Both the position numbers and the translations under genes were made by a program. This document shows positions 35,839 through 46,100 of a stretch of DNA of 64,000 nt, piece after piece. The stretch comes from Lachnospiraceae bacterium (GTDB lineage Bacteria > Bacillota > Clostridia > Lachnospirales > Lachnospiraceae): positions 41,796-105,795 of the forward strand of contig QXWO01000013.1 of the NCBI GenBank assembly GCA_009911035.1, given 5' to 3'. The notes beneath the pieces are model-generated. The model did not search any database and was not told the origin of the DNA. It saw only the letters and a list, made by a program, of their open reading frames with translations. Every line of letters starts with the position of its first letter. The first letter of the stretch is position 1.

Positions 35839-35869
35839 CGCAGCATTGTTTGTTGATCCTAAAAGATTT

Positions 35870-37195
35870 TTAACAGTAACCGTTAAACAGCATACCGCTG
35901 TAATTGCTGGTAACATAAGGCGTGGCATAATTCCGGCCGGCCGGGTTTTTATACGCAACCATGGTTTTATCCACATATTCCATGGGATTTAAGGAAACCT
36001 GATTGGTTTTGCGGAGAATGGAGTTGGTAAAATCCTTTATGGTGGAAACCTGCAAGCGGTTCTCATCTCCGATTATGGAACGTTTAAAGGCATTGTCATC
36101 CAGCACCAGCCGTCCATCATTTTCAAAACCGAATCCCAACCCTTCCAAATCCTGCTGGTAATAACGGGAAATATGATCCATCTCTTTCAGGAGCCGTCCG
36201 CTTCTGGGGTGGGAGTCAAGGTATTCGGCAGCCGCCCTGACAAAGGAATTATAGCCGCTTACCAGATTGCCCACATTTTCCGTAAGGGAATCCAGATCTG
36301 TTTTCAGGCCAATCTCCGCAGTTTCTCCCTCAGCACTGCTTATGCCGTTTAATGTGACATCGAACATTTTTCCGATGGTAAAACGGTTAGCAGGCGCACT
36401 GTGAGGCTCTCCGTTTAAGAGAAATTCTGCATTGGAGGGCGTCCTTGCAGTGTAGGAGATGCCCAGATAATCTACCGTTCCGGCCCGTTTGCTGGCCTTA
36501 TCATCTGTAACCTGGAATATGTAATCCCTGTTTCCCTTAAGGCCGCTGCTGGTGGAGGTAAGGCGGAGAGAAGAATTTCCCTTTCCATCCTCTACGATAT
36601 CGGCAAAAATTCCCACATCTGCATTTGTCACAAGACGGGCCAGCCGCTCCTGCAGGTCGCGGTTCGTCTCACCCTCCCGGACATTATATTGGAATTCATA
36701 GCTTAAGTCGTTGATCGTGATGTCAAAGGAATAAGCGTCGGGCGGAAGGTCGATCCTTTCATCAGAGGGAAGGAAAGTCCCAAGGTTGATCTGGTTGGAA
36801 GCCAGAGAAGTAACTTCTATGTCGTAAGATGCATTATCATAAGAAGGTGCTGCAACATCTTCATTGCGGTCCCCGATATAGACAGCGGATGCAATGCTCT
36901 CATTGCTGGAATATGCTGCCTTTTTGCCAAGCATTTTTTCGTCGTCCAAACCACCCAGAGACGCAATCGTATTGCGCAGCGCCCTTGCATTTTCTTTCAG
37001 CCCTACCGCATAAGCACGGGACTCCTTGCTGGGGTCTAAAATGTATAGGGGAGATTCCTTGTTTAGTTTAACAATAGAATTATAAATATTGCGCAGTTCA
37101 CTCTTTTTGTGCGTGTCATACCGCGTGCAGCTTTTGGGCGCATAAGTAGTCAGATAATGATTGTAGACGGCGTTTAACTTCATTCCATAAGCCAT
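35870..37195 (-). CDS. FliD-like flagellar filament-cap / hook-associated protein
   Basis: Product of 441 aa on the minus strand. The start at 37195 follows AAAGGAGGGGCAGACT; the frame extends 14 codons upstream without a better site. A FliD N-type segment (YDIEVTSLASNQINLGTFLP) is followed by beta-rich domains with FDITINDLSYEFQYNVREGE and the C-type stretch DLDSLTENVGNLVSGYNSFV. The Asp/Ser/Asn-rich spacing fits hook-associated protein 2, although motif strength is modest. FliD caps the growing filament. Its presence next to the glycan locus suggests that flagellin may be the glycan acceptor. It is not next to other flagellar genes in the window. Confidence 0.62.
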   Translation of the reverse strand: MAYGMKLNAVYNHYLTTYAPKSCTRYDTHKKSELRNIYNSIVKLNKESPLYILDPSKESRAYAVGLKENARALRNTIASLGGLDDEKMLGKKAAYSSNESIASAVYIGDRNEDVAAPSYDNASYDIEVTSLASNQINLGTFLPSDERIDLPPDAYSFDITINDLSYEFQYNVREGETNRDLQERLARLVTNADVGIFADIVEDGKGNSSLRLTSTSSGLKGNRDYIFQVTDDKASKRAGTVDYLGISYTARTPSNAEFLLNGEPHSAPANRFTIGKMFDVTLNGISSAEGETAEIGLKTDLDSLTENVGNLVSGYNSFVRAAAEYLDSHPRSGRLLKEMDHISRYYQQDLEGLGFGFENDGRLVLDDNAFKRSIIGDENRLQVSTIKDFTNSILRKTNQVSLNPMEYVDKTMVAYKNPAGRNYATPYVTSNYSGMLFNGYC

Positions 37196-37425
37196 AGTCT
37201 GCCCCTCCTTTCTTCCGTGAATGCTACATACCGTCAATACCGTTTGACGGAACCTCTTCCTGATAAAATTATATGTCTGAAAATCAGGATGGTTTACTGT
37301 ATTAGGGCATAATGAGCTACTTTTATCATAATTTTATCACGGACAAATGGTAAATACAAGAGCGTTTGTAACAAAAAATGTAGAATAAGTATTGAAATGA
37401 TTGCAGTGCTGCGTCGAAATTTAAG

Positions 37426-37454
37426 TTGACACAAAAGAAAGGATATGGTATAGT
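37426..37454 (+). promoter_or_regulatory. promoter of rpmG-secE-nusG
   Basis: TTGACA (37426-37431), a 17-base spacer and TATAGT (37449-37454), 65 bases before the rpmG start. It is the only strong promoter before this ribosomal block. Confidence 0.8.
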
Positions 37455-37518
37455 TAACAAACAAGATTTAGGTCTTTTTTTTATGCTTAAAATCCGGTAG
37501 AAGATTGGAGGAAGAATC

Positions 37519-37668
37519 ATGCGTACGAGAATCACATTGGCATGCACAGAATGCAAGCAGCGTAACTACAATACCACCAAAGACAAGAAGACTCATCCCG
37601 ACAGGATGGAAATTAAAAAGTATTGTAGATTCTGCAGAACTCATACATTGCACAAAGAAACCAAATAA
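37519..37668 (+). CDS. rpmG: 50S ribosomal protein L33
   Basis: Short gene of 49 codons from ATG 37519, preceded by TTGGAGGAAGAATC. The protein starts [19 protein letters not shown] and ends with [14 protein letters not shown]. The two CxxC pairs (CTEC, CRFC) mark the zinc-binding form of L33. It is part of the large ribosomal subunit, near the E site. Its place immediately before secE-nusG is the usual Firmicutes arrangement. Confidence 0.95.
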   Translation: MRTRITLACTECKQRNYNTTKDKKTHPDRMEIKKYCRFCRTHTLHKETK

Positions 37669-37696
37669 TTTCGCACATGTCTGAAAGGAGTTAGAG

Positions 37697-37906
37697 ATGG
37701 CAGATTCCGCTAAAAAGGAAAAAGCAGCCAAACCCAGCTTTTTCAAGGGCGTTAAGGCCGAATTTAAGAAGATTTCATGGCCGGACAAGGATTCGCTTTT
37801 AAAGCAGTCTGTTGCAGTTGTTTGTATTTCTGTTGTGCTGGGAGCGGTTATCGCGGTGCTGGATTTCCTGATGCAGTACGGTGTGGACTTCCTGACAAGT
37901 CTGTAG
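37697..37906 (+). CDS. secE: preprotein translocase subunit SecE
   Basis: Product of 69 aa, the short Gram-positive form with one C-terminal membrane segment (SVAVVCISVVLGAVIAVLDF) after the conserved amphipathic FFKGVKAEFKKISWPDKDSL. It stabilises SecY in the translocon. GAAAGGAGTTAGAG precedes the ATG, and nusG follows 15 bases after the stop. Confidence 0.95.
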   Translation: MADSAKKEKAAKPSFFKGVKAEFKKISWPDKDSLLKQSVAVVCISVVLGAVIAVLDFLMQYGVDFLTSL

Positions 37907-37921
37907 AGTGAGGGTGATTGT

Positions 37922-38440
37922 ATGGCAGAGGCGAACTGGTATGTAGTGCATACTTATTCCGGATATGAAAATAAGGTAAAAGCCAATATAGAGAAAACAA
38001 TCGAGAACAGACATCTGGAAGAAGAAATTCTGGAGGTCCGTGTGCCCATGCAGGATGTGGTGGAACTTAAGAACGGTGCCAAGAAGACTGTCCAGAAAAA
38101 GATGTTCCCGGGCTATGTTCTGATCAACATGGTCATGAACGATGACACATGGTATGTTGTCCGTAATACCAGAGGGGTGACAGGATTTGTCGGCCCCGGA
38201 AGCAAACCGGTTCCTTTGACAGAGGCGGAGATGAAGCCGCTGGGAATAAAGACGGAAAATATTTCCGTGGATTTTGCCGAAGGCGATACGATTGCTGTCG
38301 TGGCAGGCGTATGGAAGGACACCATCGGCGTTGTGCAGAGAATGGACTTTGGCAAGCAGACAGCTACCATCAATGTGGAATTGTTCGGCAGAGAGACACC
38401 TGTTGAAATCAGTTTTGCAGAAGTAAGAAAAATGTCTTAG
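37922..38440 (+). CDS. nusG: transcription termination/antitermination factor NusG
   Basis: Product of 172 aa with the NGN domain (WYVVHTYSGYENKVKANIE, then MFPGYVLINM and RNTRGVTGFVG) and a C-terminal KOW domain (EGDTIAVVAGVWKDTIGVVQ). It binds RNA polymerase and couples it to ribosomes or Rho. Normal length and context; nothing unusual was seen. Confidence 0.96.
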   Translation: MAEANWYVVHTYSGYENKVKANIEKTIENRHLEEEILEVRVPMQDVVELKNGAKKTVQKKMFPGYVLINMVMNDDTWYVVRNTRGVTGFVGPGSKPVPLTEAEMKPLGIKTENISVDFAEGDTIAVVAGVWKDTIGVVQRMDFGKQTATINVELFGRETPVEISFAEVRKMS

Positions 38441-38777
38441 TTAATATTTATATGGACAGGTTCCGGCGGAGCCTGTTCCGTATCTATATTATAGAAACTT
38501 TACAATTAGTCTGCGCTTTGGCGCGGGCTGTGGGAGCAGAAGGGATTCTGCGCCATACCACGATGCAACCGTATCCTGACAGGAATACGTGCGGTCGGAA
38601 ATTAATTCCCGTAGGCAACAAACCAGGTGACTGCCTGCAGGCACTTGGAAACTGACGCGGGTTCTGCCACTACAGCGCGGTTGCGCTGTGAGCTGGATGC
38701 CCGTCAGCATACAGCGGGGTTGTTTGCTCCTGTCCCCGTCAGGAGAAGGAAGATGCATTATTATAGGAGGTGCCACA
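38441..38777 (+). promoter_or_regulatory. structured leader between nusG and rplK
   Basis: These 337 bases hold no convincing gene but several hairpins. GCAGAA/TTCTGC with a GGGA loop lies at 38536-38551. ACAGCGC/GCGCTGT with a GGTT loop lies at 38672-38689. Imperfect stems lie near 38456-38476 and 38569-38588. None is followed by a long T tract, so they are not simple terminators. They may form an mRNA leader for L11/L1 autoregulation or processing. No promoter is clear. A short open frame at 38452 has no ribosome binding site and is not called. Confidence 0.5.
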
Positions 38778-39203
38778 ATGGCAAAGAAAGTAGAAGGATA
38801 TATTAAGTTACAGATCCCTGCTGGTAAAGCTACACCAGCTCCCCCGGTTGGTCCTGCACTTGGACAGCATGGGGTTAACATTGTTGAATTTACGAAACAG
38901 TTCAACGCAAGGACAGCGGATAAAGGTGATGTGATCATTCCCGTTGTTATCACAGTATACGCAGACAGAAGTTTCAGTTTTGTTACGAAAACTCCCCCTG
39001 CCGCAGTACTTCTCAAGAAAGCCTGCAATTTAAAGTCTGGTTCTGCAACACCTAACAAGACAAAGGTGGCAACGATTTCCAAAGCAAAATTACAGGAAAT
39101 TGCAGAAATGAAGATGCCTGATTTGAATGCAGCAAGCCTTGAAGCAGCTATGAGCATGATTGCTGGTACAGCAAGAAGTATGGGCATCACAGTAGAGGAA
39201 TAA
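38778..39203 (+). CDS. rplK: 50S ribosomal protein L11
   Basis: Product of 141 aa from ATG 38778, preceded by ATAGGAGGTGCCACA; the open frame upstream lies in the leader. It has the N-terminal [23 protein letters not shown] with the proline pair contacted by thiopeptides. The C-terminal rRNA-binding part is present ([14 protein letters not shown]). It forms the GTPase-associated centre of the ribosome. Confidence 0.96.
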   Translation: MAKKVEGYIKLQIPAGKATPAPPVGPALGQHGVNIVEFTKQFNARTADKGDVIIPVVITVYADRSFSFVTKTPPAAVLLKKACNLKSGSATPNKTKVATISKAKLQEIAEMKMPDLNAASLEAAMSMIAGTARSMGITVEE

Positions 39204-39302
39204 CCAATAAATCATAGAAAGTGGGAGACACGAAACCTTAGAGAGTCCCTGCAAAGAGGCGTCTTGCGGAAAGTGTCGTTTGAACCATAGGAGGAATCAA
39301 TA

Positions 39303-39992
39303 ATGAAACATGGAAAGAAATATGTAGAAGCTGCAAAGCAGGTTGACCGTATGACCGCTTACGAACCTGCCGAAGCCATTGCGTTGGCTAAAAAGACAGC
39401 AGTAGCAAAATTTGACGAGACGATCGAAGTCCATATCAGAACAGGTTGTGACGGACGTCACGCTGAGCAGCAGGTCCGCGGCGCAGTTGTGCTTCCTAAC
39501 GGTACAGGTAAGACGGTAAAAGTGTTAGTATTTGCCAAAGGCGATAAAGTGAACGAAGCAGAAGCAGCCGGTGCTGATTACGTTGGCGGTGATGAGCTCA
39601 TTCCGAAAATCCAGAATGACGGATGGCTTGATTTTGACGTAGTTGTTGCTACCCCCGACATGATGGGGATCGTAGGACGTCTCGGTAAAGTTTTGGGTCC
39701 TAAAGGTTTGATGCCCAACCCCAAAGCAGGAACTGTTACCATGGATGTCACAAAGGCAATCAACGACATCAAAGCAGGTAAGATTGAATACAGGCTTGAC
39801 AAATCCAACATCATTCATGTGCCTATCGGAAAAGCATCCTTTGAAGAAGCAAAGCTTCAGGAAAATTTTGATGCACTGATGGAAGCGATTGTCAAAGCAA
39901 AACCTTCAGCTCTTAAAGGCCAGTATTTAAGAAGCATTACACTTACTTCAACTATGGGACCTGGCGTAAAAGTCAGCGTTGCAAAGTTTTAA
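39303..39992 (+). CDS. rplA: 50S ribosomal protein L1
   Basis: Product of 229 aa with the L1 signature near [18 protein letters not shown] and the L1-stalk rRNA-binding parts at both ends. L1 also represses its own operon by binding mRNA. The 99 bases before it contain unassigned imperfect stems that may be its target. CATAGGAGG precedes the ATG. A terminator follows. Confidence 0.96.
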   Translation: MKHGKKYVEAAKQVDRMTAYEPAEAIALAKKTAVAKFDETIEVHIRTGCDGRHAEQQVRGAVVLPNGTGKTVKVLVFAKGDKVNEAEAAGADYVGGDELIPKIQNDGWLDFDVVVATPDMMGIVGRLGKVLGPKGLMPNPKAGTVTMDVTKAINDIKAGKIEYRLDKSNIIHVPIGKASFEEAKLQENFDALMEAIVKAKPSALKGQYLRSITLTSTMGPGVKVSVAKF

Positions 39993-40007
39993 TCAAACCG
40001 GATTACA

Positions 40008-40036
40008 AAAGCCGTTCCCCCAGGGGAGCGGCTTTA
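40008..40036 (+). terminator. terminator after rplA
   Basis: AAAGCCGTTCCCC pairs with GGGGAGCGGCTTT (13 pairs, one of them G-T) and is followed by a short T-rich end. It separates rplKA from the inserted CapA-like gene. Confidence 0.75.
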
Positions 40037-40180
40037 TTGCAATATGTTGTCTCACAAAGCGTGGCAGCGTTTGCTGACATAAAGATGTGGTACAGACATA
40101 TACTGCTACAATTAGTCTGTCTGCAAAACATGTGAAAGGGTGGAACATTTCCGGTGCGGCCTTTTTGCTCTGGCACAAAC

Positions 40181-40209
40181 TTGGCATAACTGCCGGAATA
40201 TGTTATCCT
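40181..40209 (+). promoter_or_regulatory. possible promoter of CapA-like gene, near-leaderless
   Basis: TTGGCA (40181-40186), 17-base spacer, TATCCT (40204-40209). Transcription would begin around 40216, which is the ATG itself; no Shine-Dalgarno sequence is visible there. Confidence 0.4.
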
Positions 40210-40215
40210 GTATAT

Positions 40216-41571
40216 ATGAAAAGAAAAGTAAATAAAAAATCATCAAAAGTAAATCGCAGAAGAAGCACAAGACGTTCCAAGGGAGCGCTTCCGGTCTTTT
40301 TAACAACTCTTGTACTTATGATTTCGGCAGGGATTCTGGGGATGCTGCTCCTTAAATTCTGGACGGATAAAAAGTCTTTGGAAGATAAGGGGGCAAAGGC
40401 GGTATCTGGGTCTGCGGCTCTGCCAGAAAAAGGAAAGCAGGAAGATACTTTTCTTTGGGAGAGTATTCCCGGCGAAGATTCCTCTGGGAATAATTCCCAG
40501 TGGGAAAAGCAGGAGGCCGCTCCCCAGCCCACAGTGCCTGCAAGGTATGGTGATATTCTTGCAGACCCGGAGTATATGAAGGAGAATAAAATCTATGCCC
40601 GGGAAGCTGCCAGTAAGGACGAAGTGACAATCGGGTTTGCAGGGGATATTTTGATGGATGATTCCTATGCGATCATGGCTAATCTGAAAAAGCGGGGCGG
40701 AAACATAGAAAGCGGAATTTCGGAAGCAATGCTTGCCCAAATGCATGCAGTGGACATTATGGTGGTCAACAATGAATTCCCTTTTACCAACAGGGGAACC
40801 CCCACAGAGGAGAAAACCTTTACCTTCCGCGCGGACACGGATACTGTTTATTATCTTCATGATATGGGGGCGGATGCTGCCATACTGGCAAACAACCATA
40901 TTTATGATTTTGGCGAGGTTGGACTTTTGGATACTCTTGACACGCTGGAGGAGGCGGGGATACCCAATGTGGGGGCGGGGAGAAATCTGGACGAAGCTTC
41001 TGCGCCCCTTTACTTTATCATAAACGACATGAAAATTGCCATCGTGGCGGCTACCCAGATCGAACGTCTGGAAAATCCTGACACAAAAGGGGCAACTGAA
41101 AACAGCGCCGGAGTGTTCCGGTGCCTGAATCCTGACAGGTTGTGCAAGACCGTGGCGCAGGCGAAAGAAAACAGCGACTTTGTCATTGTTTATATCCACT
41201 GGGGCACGGAAAATCAGGCGGAACCCGACTGGCTCCAACTAGAGCAGGCACCGAAAATTGCCGAGGCCGGGGCGGATTTAATTATCGGCGACCATTCCCA
41301 CTGCCTCCAGGGAATCACCTACTGTGGCGATACTCCGGTGATATACAGCCTTGGGAACTTCTGGTTTAATTCCAAGACCCTGGATACAGGTATGGTACGG
41401 GTAACGCTGGATGACAGCGGGCTGAAATCTTTCCAGTTTGTGCCGGGCATCCAGTCCGGCTGCCGGGTGGACCTGGCTTACGGGGAGGACAAAGAGAGGA
41501 TCCTAAGTTACATGAGAAGTCTGTCGCCCAAAGCGGTGATTGACCAGGAAGGATATGTGAGTAAACCATAA
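40216..41571 (+). CDS. CapA-family (PGA_cap) metallophosphatase-like protein, membrane anchored
   Basis: Product of 451 aa from ATG 40216. The open frame reaches further up, but only this start gives a basic N-terminus (KRKVNKKSSKVNRRRSTRR) followed by one membrane segment (LPVFLTTLVLMISAGILGML). The extracellular domain is PGA_cap: IGFAGDILMDDSY, NNEFPFTNRG, ILANNHIYDFGEVGLLDTLD, YIHWGTENQAEP and IIGDHSHCLQGITY, with the Asp/His/Asn metal ligands of calcineurin-like enzymes. It probably acts on cell-envelope polymers such as poly-gamma-glutamate or other anionic polymers. Its place between rplA and rplJ interrupts a highly conserved operon. No ribosome binding site precedes the start. Confidence 0.85.
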   Translation: MKRKVNKKSSKVNRRRSTRRSKGALPVFLTTLVLMISAGILGMLLLKFWTDKKSLEDKGAKAVSGSAALPEKGKQEDTFLWESIPGEDSSGNNSQWEKQEAAPQPTVPARYGDILADPEYMKENKIYAREAASKDEVTIGFAGDILMDDSYAIMANLKKRGGNIESGISEAMLAQMHAVDIMVVNNEFPFTNRGTPTEEKTFTFRADTDTVYYLHDMGADAAILANNHIYDFGEVGLLDTLDTLEEAGIPNVGAGRNLDEASAPLYFIINDMKIAIVAATQIERLENPDTKGATENSAGVFRCLNPDRLCKTVAQAKENSDFVIVYIHWGTENQAEPDWLQLEQAPKIAEAGADLIIGDHSHCLQGITYCGDTPVIYSLGNFWFNSKTLDTGMVRVTLDDSGLKSFQFVPGIQSGCRVDLAYGEDKERILSYMRSLSPKAVIDQEGYVSKP

Positions 41572-41643
41572 AACACACTCTGGGCATCTCATTGACAAAT
41601 GCCATTACGCGCCACAAGATGGCTCATTACAATAAAATAATGA

Positions 41644-41672
41644 TTGACATAAGACAGGTTATGTGGTATTTT
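41644..41672 (+). promoter_or_regulatory. promoter of rplJL
   Basis: TTGACA (41644-41649), 17-base spacer, TATTTT (41667-41672). It drives the L10 leader and rplJL. Confidence 0.75.
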
Positions 41673-41678
41673 AAGAAA

Positions 41679-41826
41679 GGTCATTCTGACCATGCCGAAG
41701 ACAGTAGGTGTCGGTGGATGCACTGTGTAACGGTGCGGACACGGACGTAAGCGCAGCGCCTACCGAGGAGAAGAGTTTATTAGTGATAGATTCTGACCTT
41801 CCGTCTTTGGAAGGTTTTTTTAGCAT
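41679..41826 (+). promoter_or_regulatory. ribosomal protein L10 leader (autoregulatory attenuator)
   Basis: The leader carries the conserved L10-binding elements AAGACAGTAGGTG and GCCTACCGAGGAGAAG flanking a variable arm. A terminator hairpin follows: ACCTTCC (41796-41802), loop GTCTTT, GGAAGGT, then a T run to 41821. In Firmicutes, free L10 or the L10(L12)4 complex binds this leader and favours termination. This matches the known L10_leader layout. Confidence 0.85.
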
Positions 41827-41900
41827 AAAGGCGGCCTGTATGGCAGGTGCCTGTTGTATAAACTCCTTTCGGCGCCAAAATCTAACAGGAGGTAAAGAAA

Positions 41901-42470
41901 GTGGCAAAAGTTGATTTGAAAAAACCTATTGTTGAAGAGATTGCTGCTAATATCAAAGATGCACAGTCAGTTGTTCTGGTTGACTACCGCGGGCTTACCG
42001 TAGAGCAGGATACGGAACTTCGTAAACAGCTTCGTGAAGCGGACATCACTTACAAGGTTTACAAGAACACAATGATGAATTTTGCATTCAAGGGAACCGA
42101 TTGCGAATGCCTTATGCCTTATCTGGAAGGCCCCAGCGCAATTGCAATTTCCACAACGGATGCAACAGCACCGGCAAGAGTCCTTTGCAAATTTGCAAAA
42201 GGAGCGCCAAAGCTGGAAGTCAAAGGCGGGATTGTGGAAGGCGCAGCTTATGATGCAGACGGTATTGCAGAAATCGCTAAGATCCCTTCAAGAGACGAGC
42301 TGATCTCCAAACTGCTTGGAAGCATTCAGTCTCCTATCACCAATTTCGCCCGTGTAATGAACCAGCTCGCAGAAAAAGGCGGTGCAGGCGAATGTATTGC
42401 GGCAAAGGAAGCAGAGACTGCCGGGGAAGAAGCGCCTGAGGCTGCTCCCGAAGCACCCGCTGCTGAATAA
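41901..42470 (+). CDS. rplJ: 50S ribosomal protein L10
   Basis: Product of 189 aa with a GTG start at 41901, set by AACAGGAGGTAAAGAAA. It has the N-terminal rRNA-binding region (VVLVDYRGLTVEQDTELR, KVYKNTMMNFA) and a C-terminal helix for L12 dimers. A short Glu/Ala/Pro-rich tail ends the protein. It is the stalk base and the repressor acting on the leader upstream. Confidence 0.95.
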   Translation: MAKVDLKKPIVEEIAANIKDAQSVVLVDYRGLTVEQDTELRKQLREADITYKVYKNTMMNFAFKGTDCECLMPYLEGPSAIAISTTDATAPARVLCKFAKGAPKLEVKGGIVEGAAYDADGIAEIAKIPSRDELISKLLGSIQSPITNFARVMNQLAEKGGAGECIAAKEAETAGEEAPEAAPEAPAAE

Positions 42471-42555
42471 GGCTGGCAGGGGCAGGAGTCCTTAAGTAAA
42501 CAGAATTGAAACAAACAGTGAAACCTGAACGTTAATAAAAATGGAGGAAATGAAA

Positions 42556-42930
42556 ATGGCAAAGTTATCCACACAGGAATTGATCGACGCTATCAAAGAG
42601 TTAACAGTATTAGAATTAAATGATCTTGTAAAAGCTTGTGAAGAAGAATTCGGCGTATCCGCAGCAGCAGGCGTTGTAGTTGCAGCAGCAGCCGATGCAG
42701 GCGCAGCAGTAGAAGAAAAGACAGAGTTCGACGTAGAGCTGACAGAAGTAGGTCCTAACAAGGTTAAAGTCATCAAAGTCGTTCGTGAAGCTACAGGTCT
42801 TGGCCTGAAAGAAGCAAAAGACCTTGTTGATTCCGCTCCTAAGGTATTAAAGGAAGCAGCAACCAAGGAAGAAGCAGAAGAAATTAAGGCTAAGCTGGAA
42901 GGCGAAGGCGCTAAGGTTACATTAAAGTAA
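42556..42930 (+). CDS. rplL: 50S ribosomal protein L7/L12
   Basis: Product of 124 aa from ATG 42556, eight bases after GGAGG. It has the N-terminal dimerization part, an Ala/Val-rich hinge (about residues 38-55) and the factor-binding C-terminal domain ([21 protein letters not shown]). It forms the ribosomal stalk with L10. Confidence 0.96.
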   Translation: MAKLSTQELIDAIKELTVLELNDLVKACEEEFGVSAAAGVVVAAAADAGAAVEEKTEFDVELTEVGPNKVKVIKVVREATGLGLKEAKDLVDSAPKVLKEAATKEEAEEIKAKLEGEGAKVTLK

Positions 42931-43072
42931 TCAGAACAAATCTTACGTATGTAAATCAGACGCTGCCGCGCTTTGCGGCCCGGCGGCTGGTCAGGGACAG
43001 GCTGTGTACAGTGGCTCATTGTATGCGGCCTGTTACTTTTCCCATAAAATCCCAAAATTAAAAAAATATTTA

Positions 43073-43101
43073 TTGACTCGTTTTTTGATTTGTAGTAGAA
43101 T
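43073..43101 (+). promoter_or_regulatory. promoter of rpoBC
   Basis: TTGACT (43073-43078), 17-base spacer, TAGAAT (43096-43101), about 70 bases before rpoB. The upstream stretch is A/T-rich and could be an UP element. Confidence 0.75.
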
Positions 43102-43171
43102 GGATAGTGCACTATTGTGGTGTGGTATGCTTGTTACCTTAATATATCTTAAAGAACGGGGTGAATAGTCG

Positions 43172-46100
43172 ATGGAAAAGAACAGGATACGTCCCATTGC
43201 CGCAGGCAAGAACATGCGTATGAGTTATTCACGGCAAAAAGAGGTTTTGCAGATGCCGAACCTGATTGAAGTCCAGAAAGATTCCTATCAGTGGTTTCTT
43301 AAAGAAGGACTGAAAGAAGTGTTTGATGATATATCTCCTATCGCAGACTACAGCGGGCATTTAAGCCTTGAATTTGTGGATTTTGAGCTTTGCGAAGACG
43401 ATGTGAAATATTCTATTGAGAAATGTAAAGAGAGAGATGCCACCTATGCGGCGCCTCTGAAAGTCAGGGTCCGTCTTTACAATAAGGAAAAGGAAGAGAT
43501 AAGCGAACATGAGATCTTCATGGGTGACCTTCCGCTTATGACAGAGACGGGTACATTTGTGATTAACGGGGCTGAACGTGTTATTGTAAGCCAGTTGGTT
43601 CGTTCTCCCGGTATTTACTATGCAATCAGCCATGACAAGATTGGCAAGAGACTGTTTTCCTCAACGGTTATCCCTAACCGCGGTGCGTGGCTTGAATATG
43701 AGACAGACTCAAACGACATCTTTTATGTGCGTGTTGACAGAACCAGAAAAGTCCCGATTACAGTTCTTATAAGAGCCCTCGGCGTAGGTACCAACGATGA
43801 AATCCGGGAATTGTTCGGAGATGAACCAAAGATTGAGGCAAGCTTTTCCAAAGACGTTTCTACAAATTATCAGGAAGGTCTTTTAGAGTTGTATAAAAAA
43901 ATCCGTCCCGGGGAGCCATTAAGCGTTGAAAGTGCAGAAAGCCTTATCAATGCCATGTTCTTTGACCCCAGAAGATATGATTTGGCGAAGGTGGGCAGGT
44001 ATAAATTCAACAAGAAACTGGCATTCAGAAACAGAATCCGGCATCATGTGCTGGCAGAGGACGTGGTGGATGTTACCACTGGTGAGATCCTGGCAGCGGC
44101 AGGGACGAAAGTGACTGCAGAGATGGCGGATCAGATTCAGAATTCGGCAGTACCTTATGTATATATACAGACAGAAGAGAAAAATGTCAAGATCCTTTCC
44201 AATATGATGGTGGATATTACAAATTTTGTGGACTGTAAGCCCAGGGAACTGGGGATTACGGAACATGTGTATTATCCCGTGCTAGCACAGATCATTGAGG
44301 AGTTTGGCGAAAATCCTGAGGAACTTGCGGAAGCCATCAGAAAGAATGTGCACGAGCTGATTCCTAAGCATGTCACTAAGGAAGACATTATTGCTTCCAT
44401 TAATTATAATATTCATCTTGAATACGGCATTGGCAATGATGATGATATTGACCATTTGGGCAACAGACGTATCCGTGCAGTGGGAGAGCTGCTCCAGAAC
44501 CAGTACCGGATCGGTCTTTCCAGACTGGAGAGAGTTGTACGTGAGAGGATGACCACTCATGACGCTGAGGAGATCTCCCCGCAGGTATTGATCAATATCA
44601 AGCCGGTACAGGCAGCGGTGAAGGAATTCTTTGGATCTTCCCAGTTGTCACAGTTTATGGATCAGAATAATCCTTTGGGCGAGCTTACCCATAAGAGACG
44701 TCTTTCAGCTCTCGGTCCGGGCGGTCTTTCCAGAGACCGTGCAGGGTTTGAGGTTCGTGACGTGCATTACTCCCATTATGGGAGAATGTGTCCTATTGAA
44801 ACGCCTGAAGGTCCTAACATTGGACTGATCAACTCCCTTGCATCTTATGCAAGGATCAACGAATATGGTTTTGTGGAAGCGCCTTACCGTAAAATTGACA
44901 AGTCTGACCCGTCTAACCCGATAGTAACGGAGCAGGTTGTCTATATGACGGCAGACGAGGAAGACAATTACCATGTAGCACAGGCAAATGAAGCCTTGGA
45001 CGGTGAAGGGCATTTCGTGAGAAATACTGTGTCCGGCCGTTATAAGGATGAGACTTCGGAATATCCCAAAGCGATGTTTGACTATATGGACGTATCCCCG
45101 AAGATGGTATTTTCGGTGGCTACCGCCCTTATCCCGTTCCTTGAGAACGATGATGCCAACCGTGCGCTGATGGGTTCCAACATGCAGCGTCAGGCAGTGC
45201 CCCTTCTCACCACGGAGGCTCCCGCAGTGGGAACCGGTATGGAGCCTAAGGCGGCTGTTGACTCCGGTGTCTGCGTAGTGGCTAAGAAGGCAGGTACGAT
45301 CAGTTACGTGTCCTCCAAATTAATCAGAATGGTATGCGATGACGGGGAGAAGATGGAGTACCGTCTGACGAAATTTTCCCGAAGCAACCAGTCCAACTGC
45401 TACAACCAGAAGCCGATCGTGCTTAAGGGAGAGCGTGTGGAAGCAGGGCAGGTGATTGCAGACGGCCCTTCCACCTCCGAAGGAGAGCTGGCACTGGGCA
45501 AAAATCCGCTGATTGGATTTATGACCTGGGAAGGCTATAATTACGAGGATGCTGTACTATTAAGCGAAAGACTGGTGCAGGAGGATGTTTATACCTCTGT
45601 GCACATTGAAGAATATGAAGCGGAAGCGAGAGATACCAAATTAGGGCCGGAGGAAATCACAAGGGATGTTCCCGGCGTAGGCGACGATGCCTTAAAAGAT
45701 TTGGACGAAAGGGGAATTATCCGTATCGGCGCAGAGGTGCGCGCAGGAGATATCCTTGTGGGCAAGGTTACGCCCAAGGGAGAGACGGAACTGACCGCAG
45801 AGGAAAGGCTGCTGCGGGCCATCTTTGGAGAGAAGGCAAGAGAAGTCAGGGATACTTCCTTAAAGGTTCCCCATGGGGAATATGGTATTATCGTGGATGC
45901 CAAGGTGTTTACAAGGGAGAACGGCGACGAGCTTTCACCCGGCGTTAACCAGGCGGTACGCATTTATATTGCCCAGAAGAGAAAGATATCCGTGGGTGAT
46001 AAGATGGCAGGCCGTCACGGAAATAAGGGTGTTGTTTCCCGTGTGCTTCCTGTGGAAGATATGCCTTATCTTCCTAACGGACGGCCGCTGGATATCGTGC

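Noticed and set aside
38452-38655. Open frame of 67 codons between nusG and rplK
   Set aside because: No ribosome binding site and it spans leader hairpins; better explained as structured RNA.
40300-41238. Minus-strand open frame of 312 codons opposite the CapA-like gene
   Set aside because: It mirrors the codons of a well-supported gene, has no ribosome binding site, and its sequence resembles no protein family I know.
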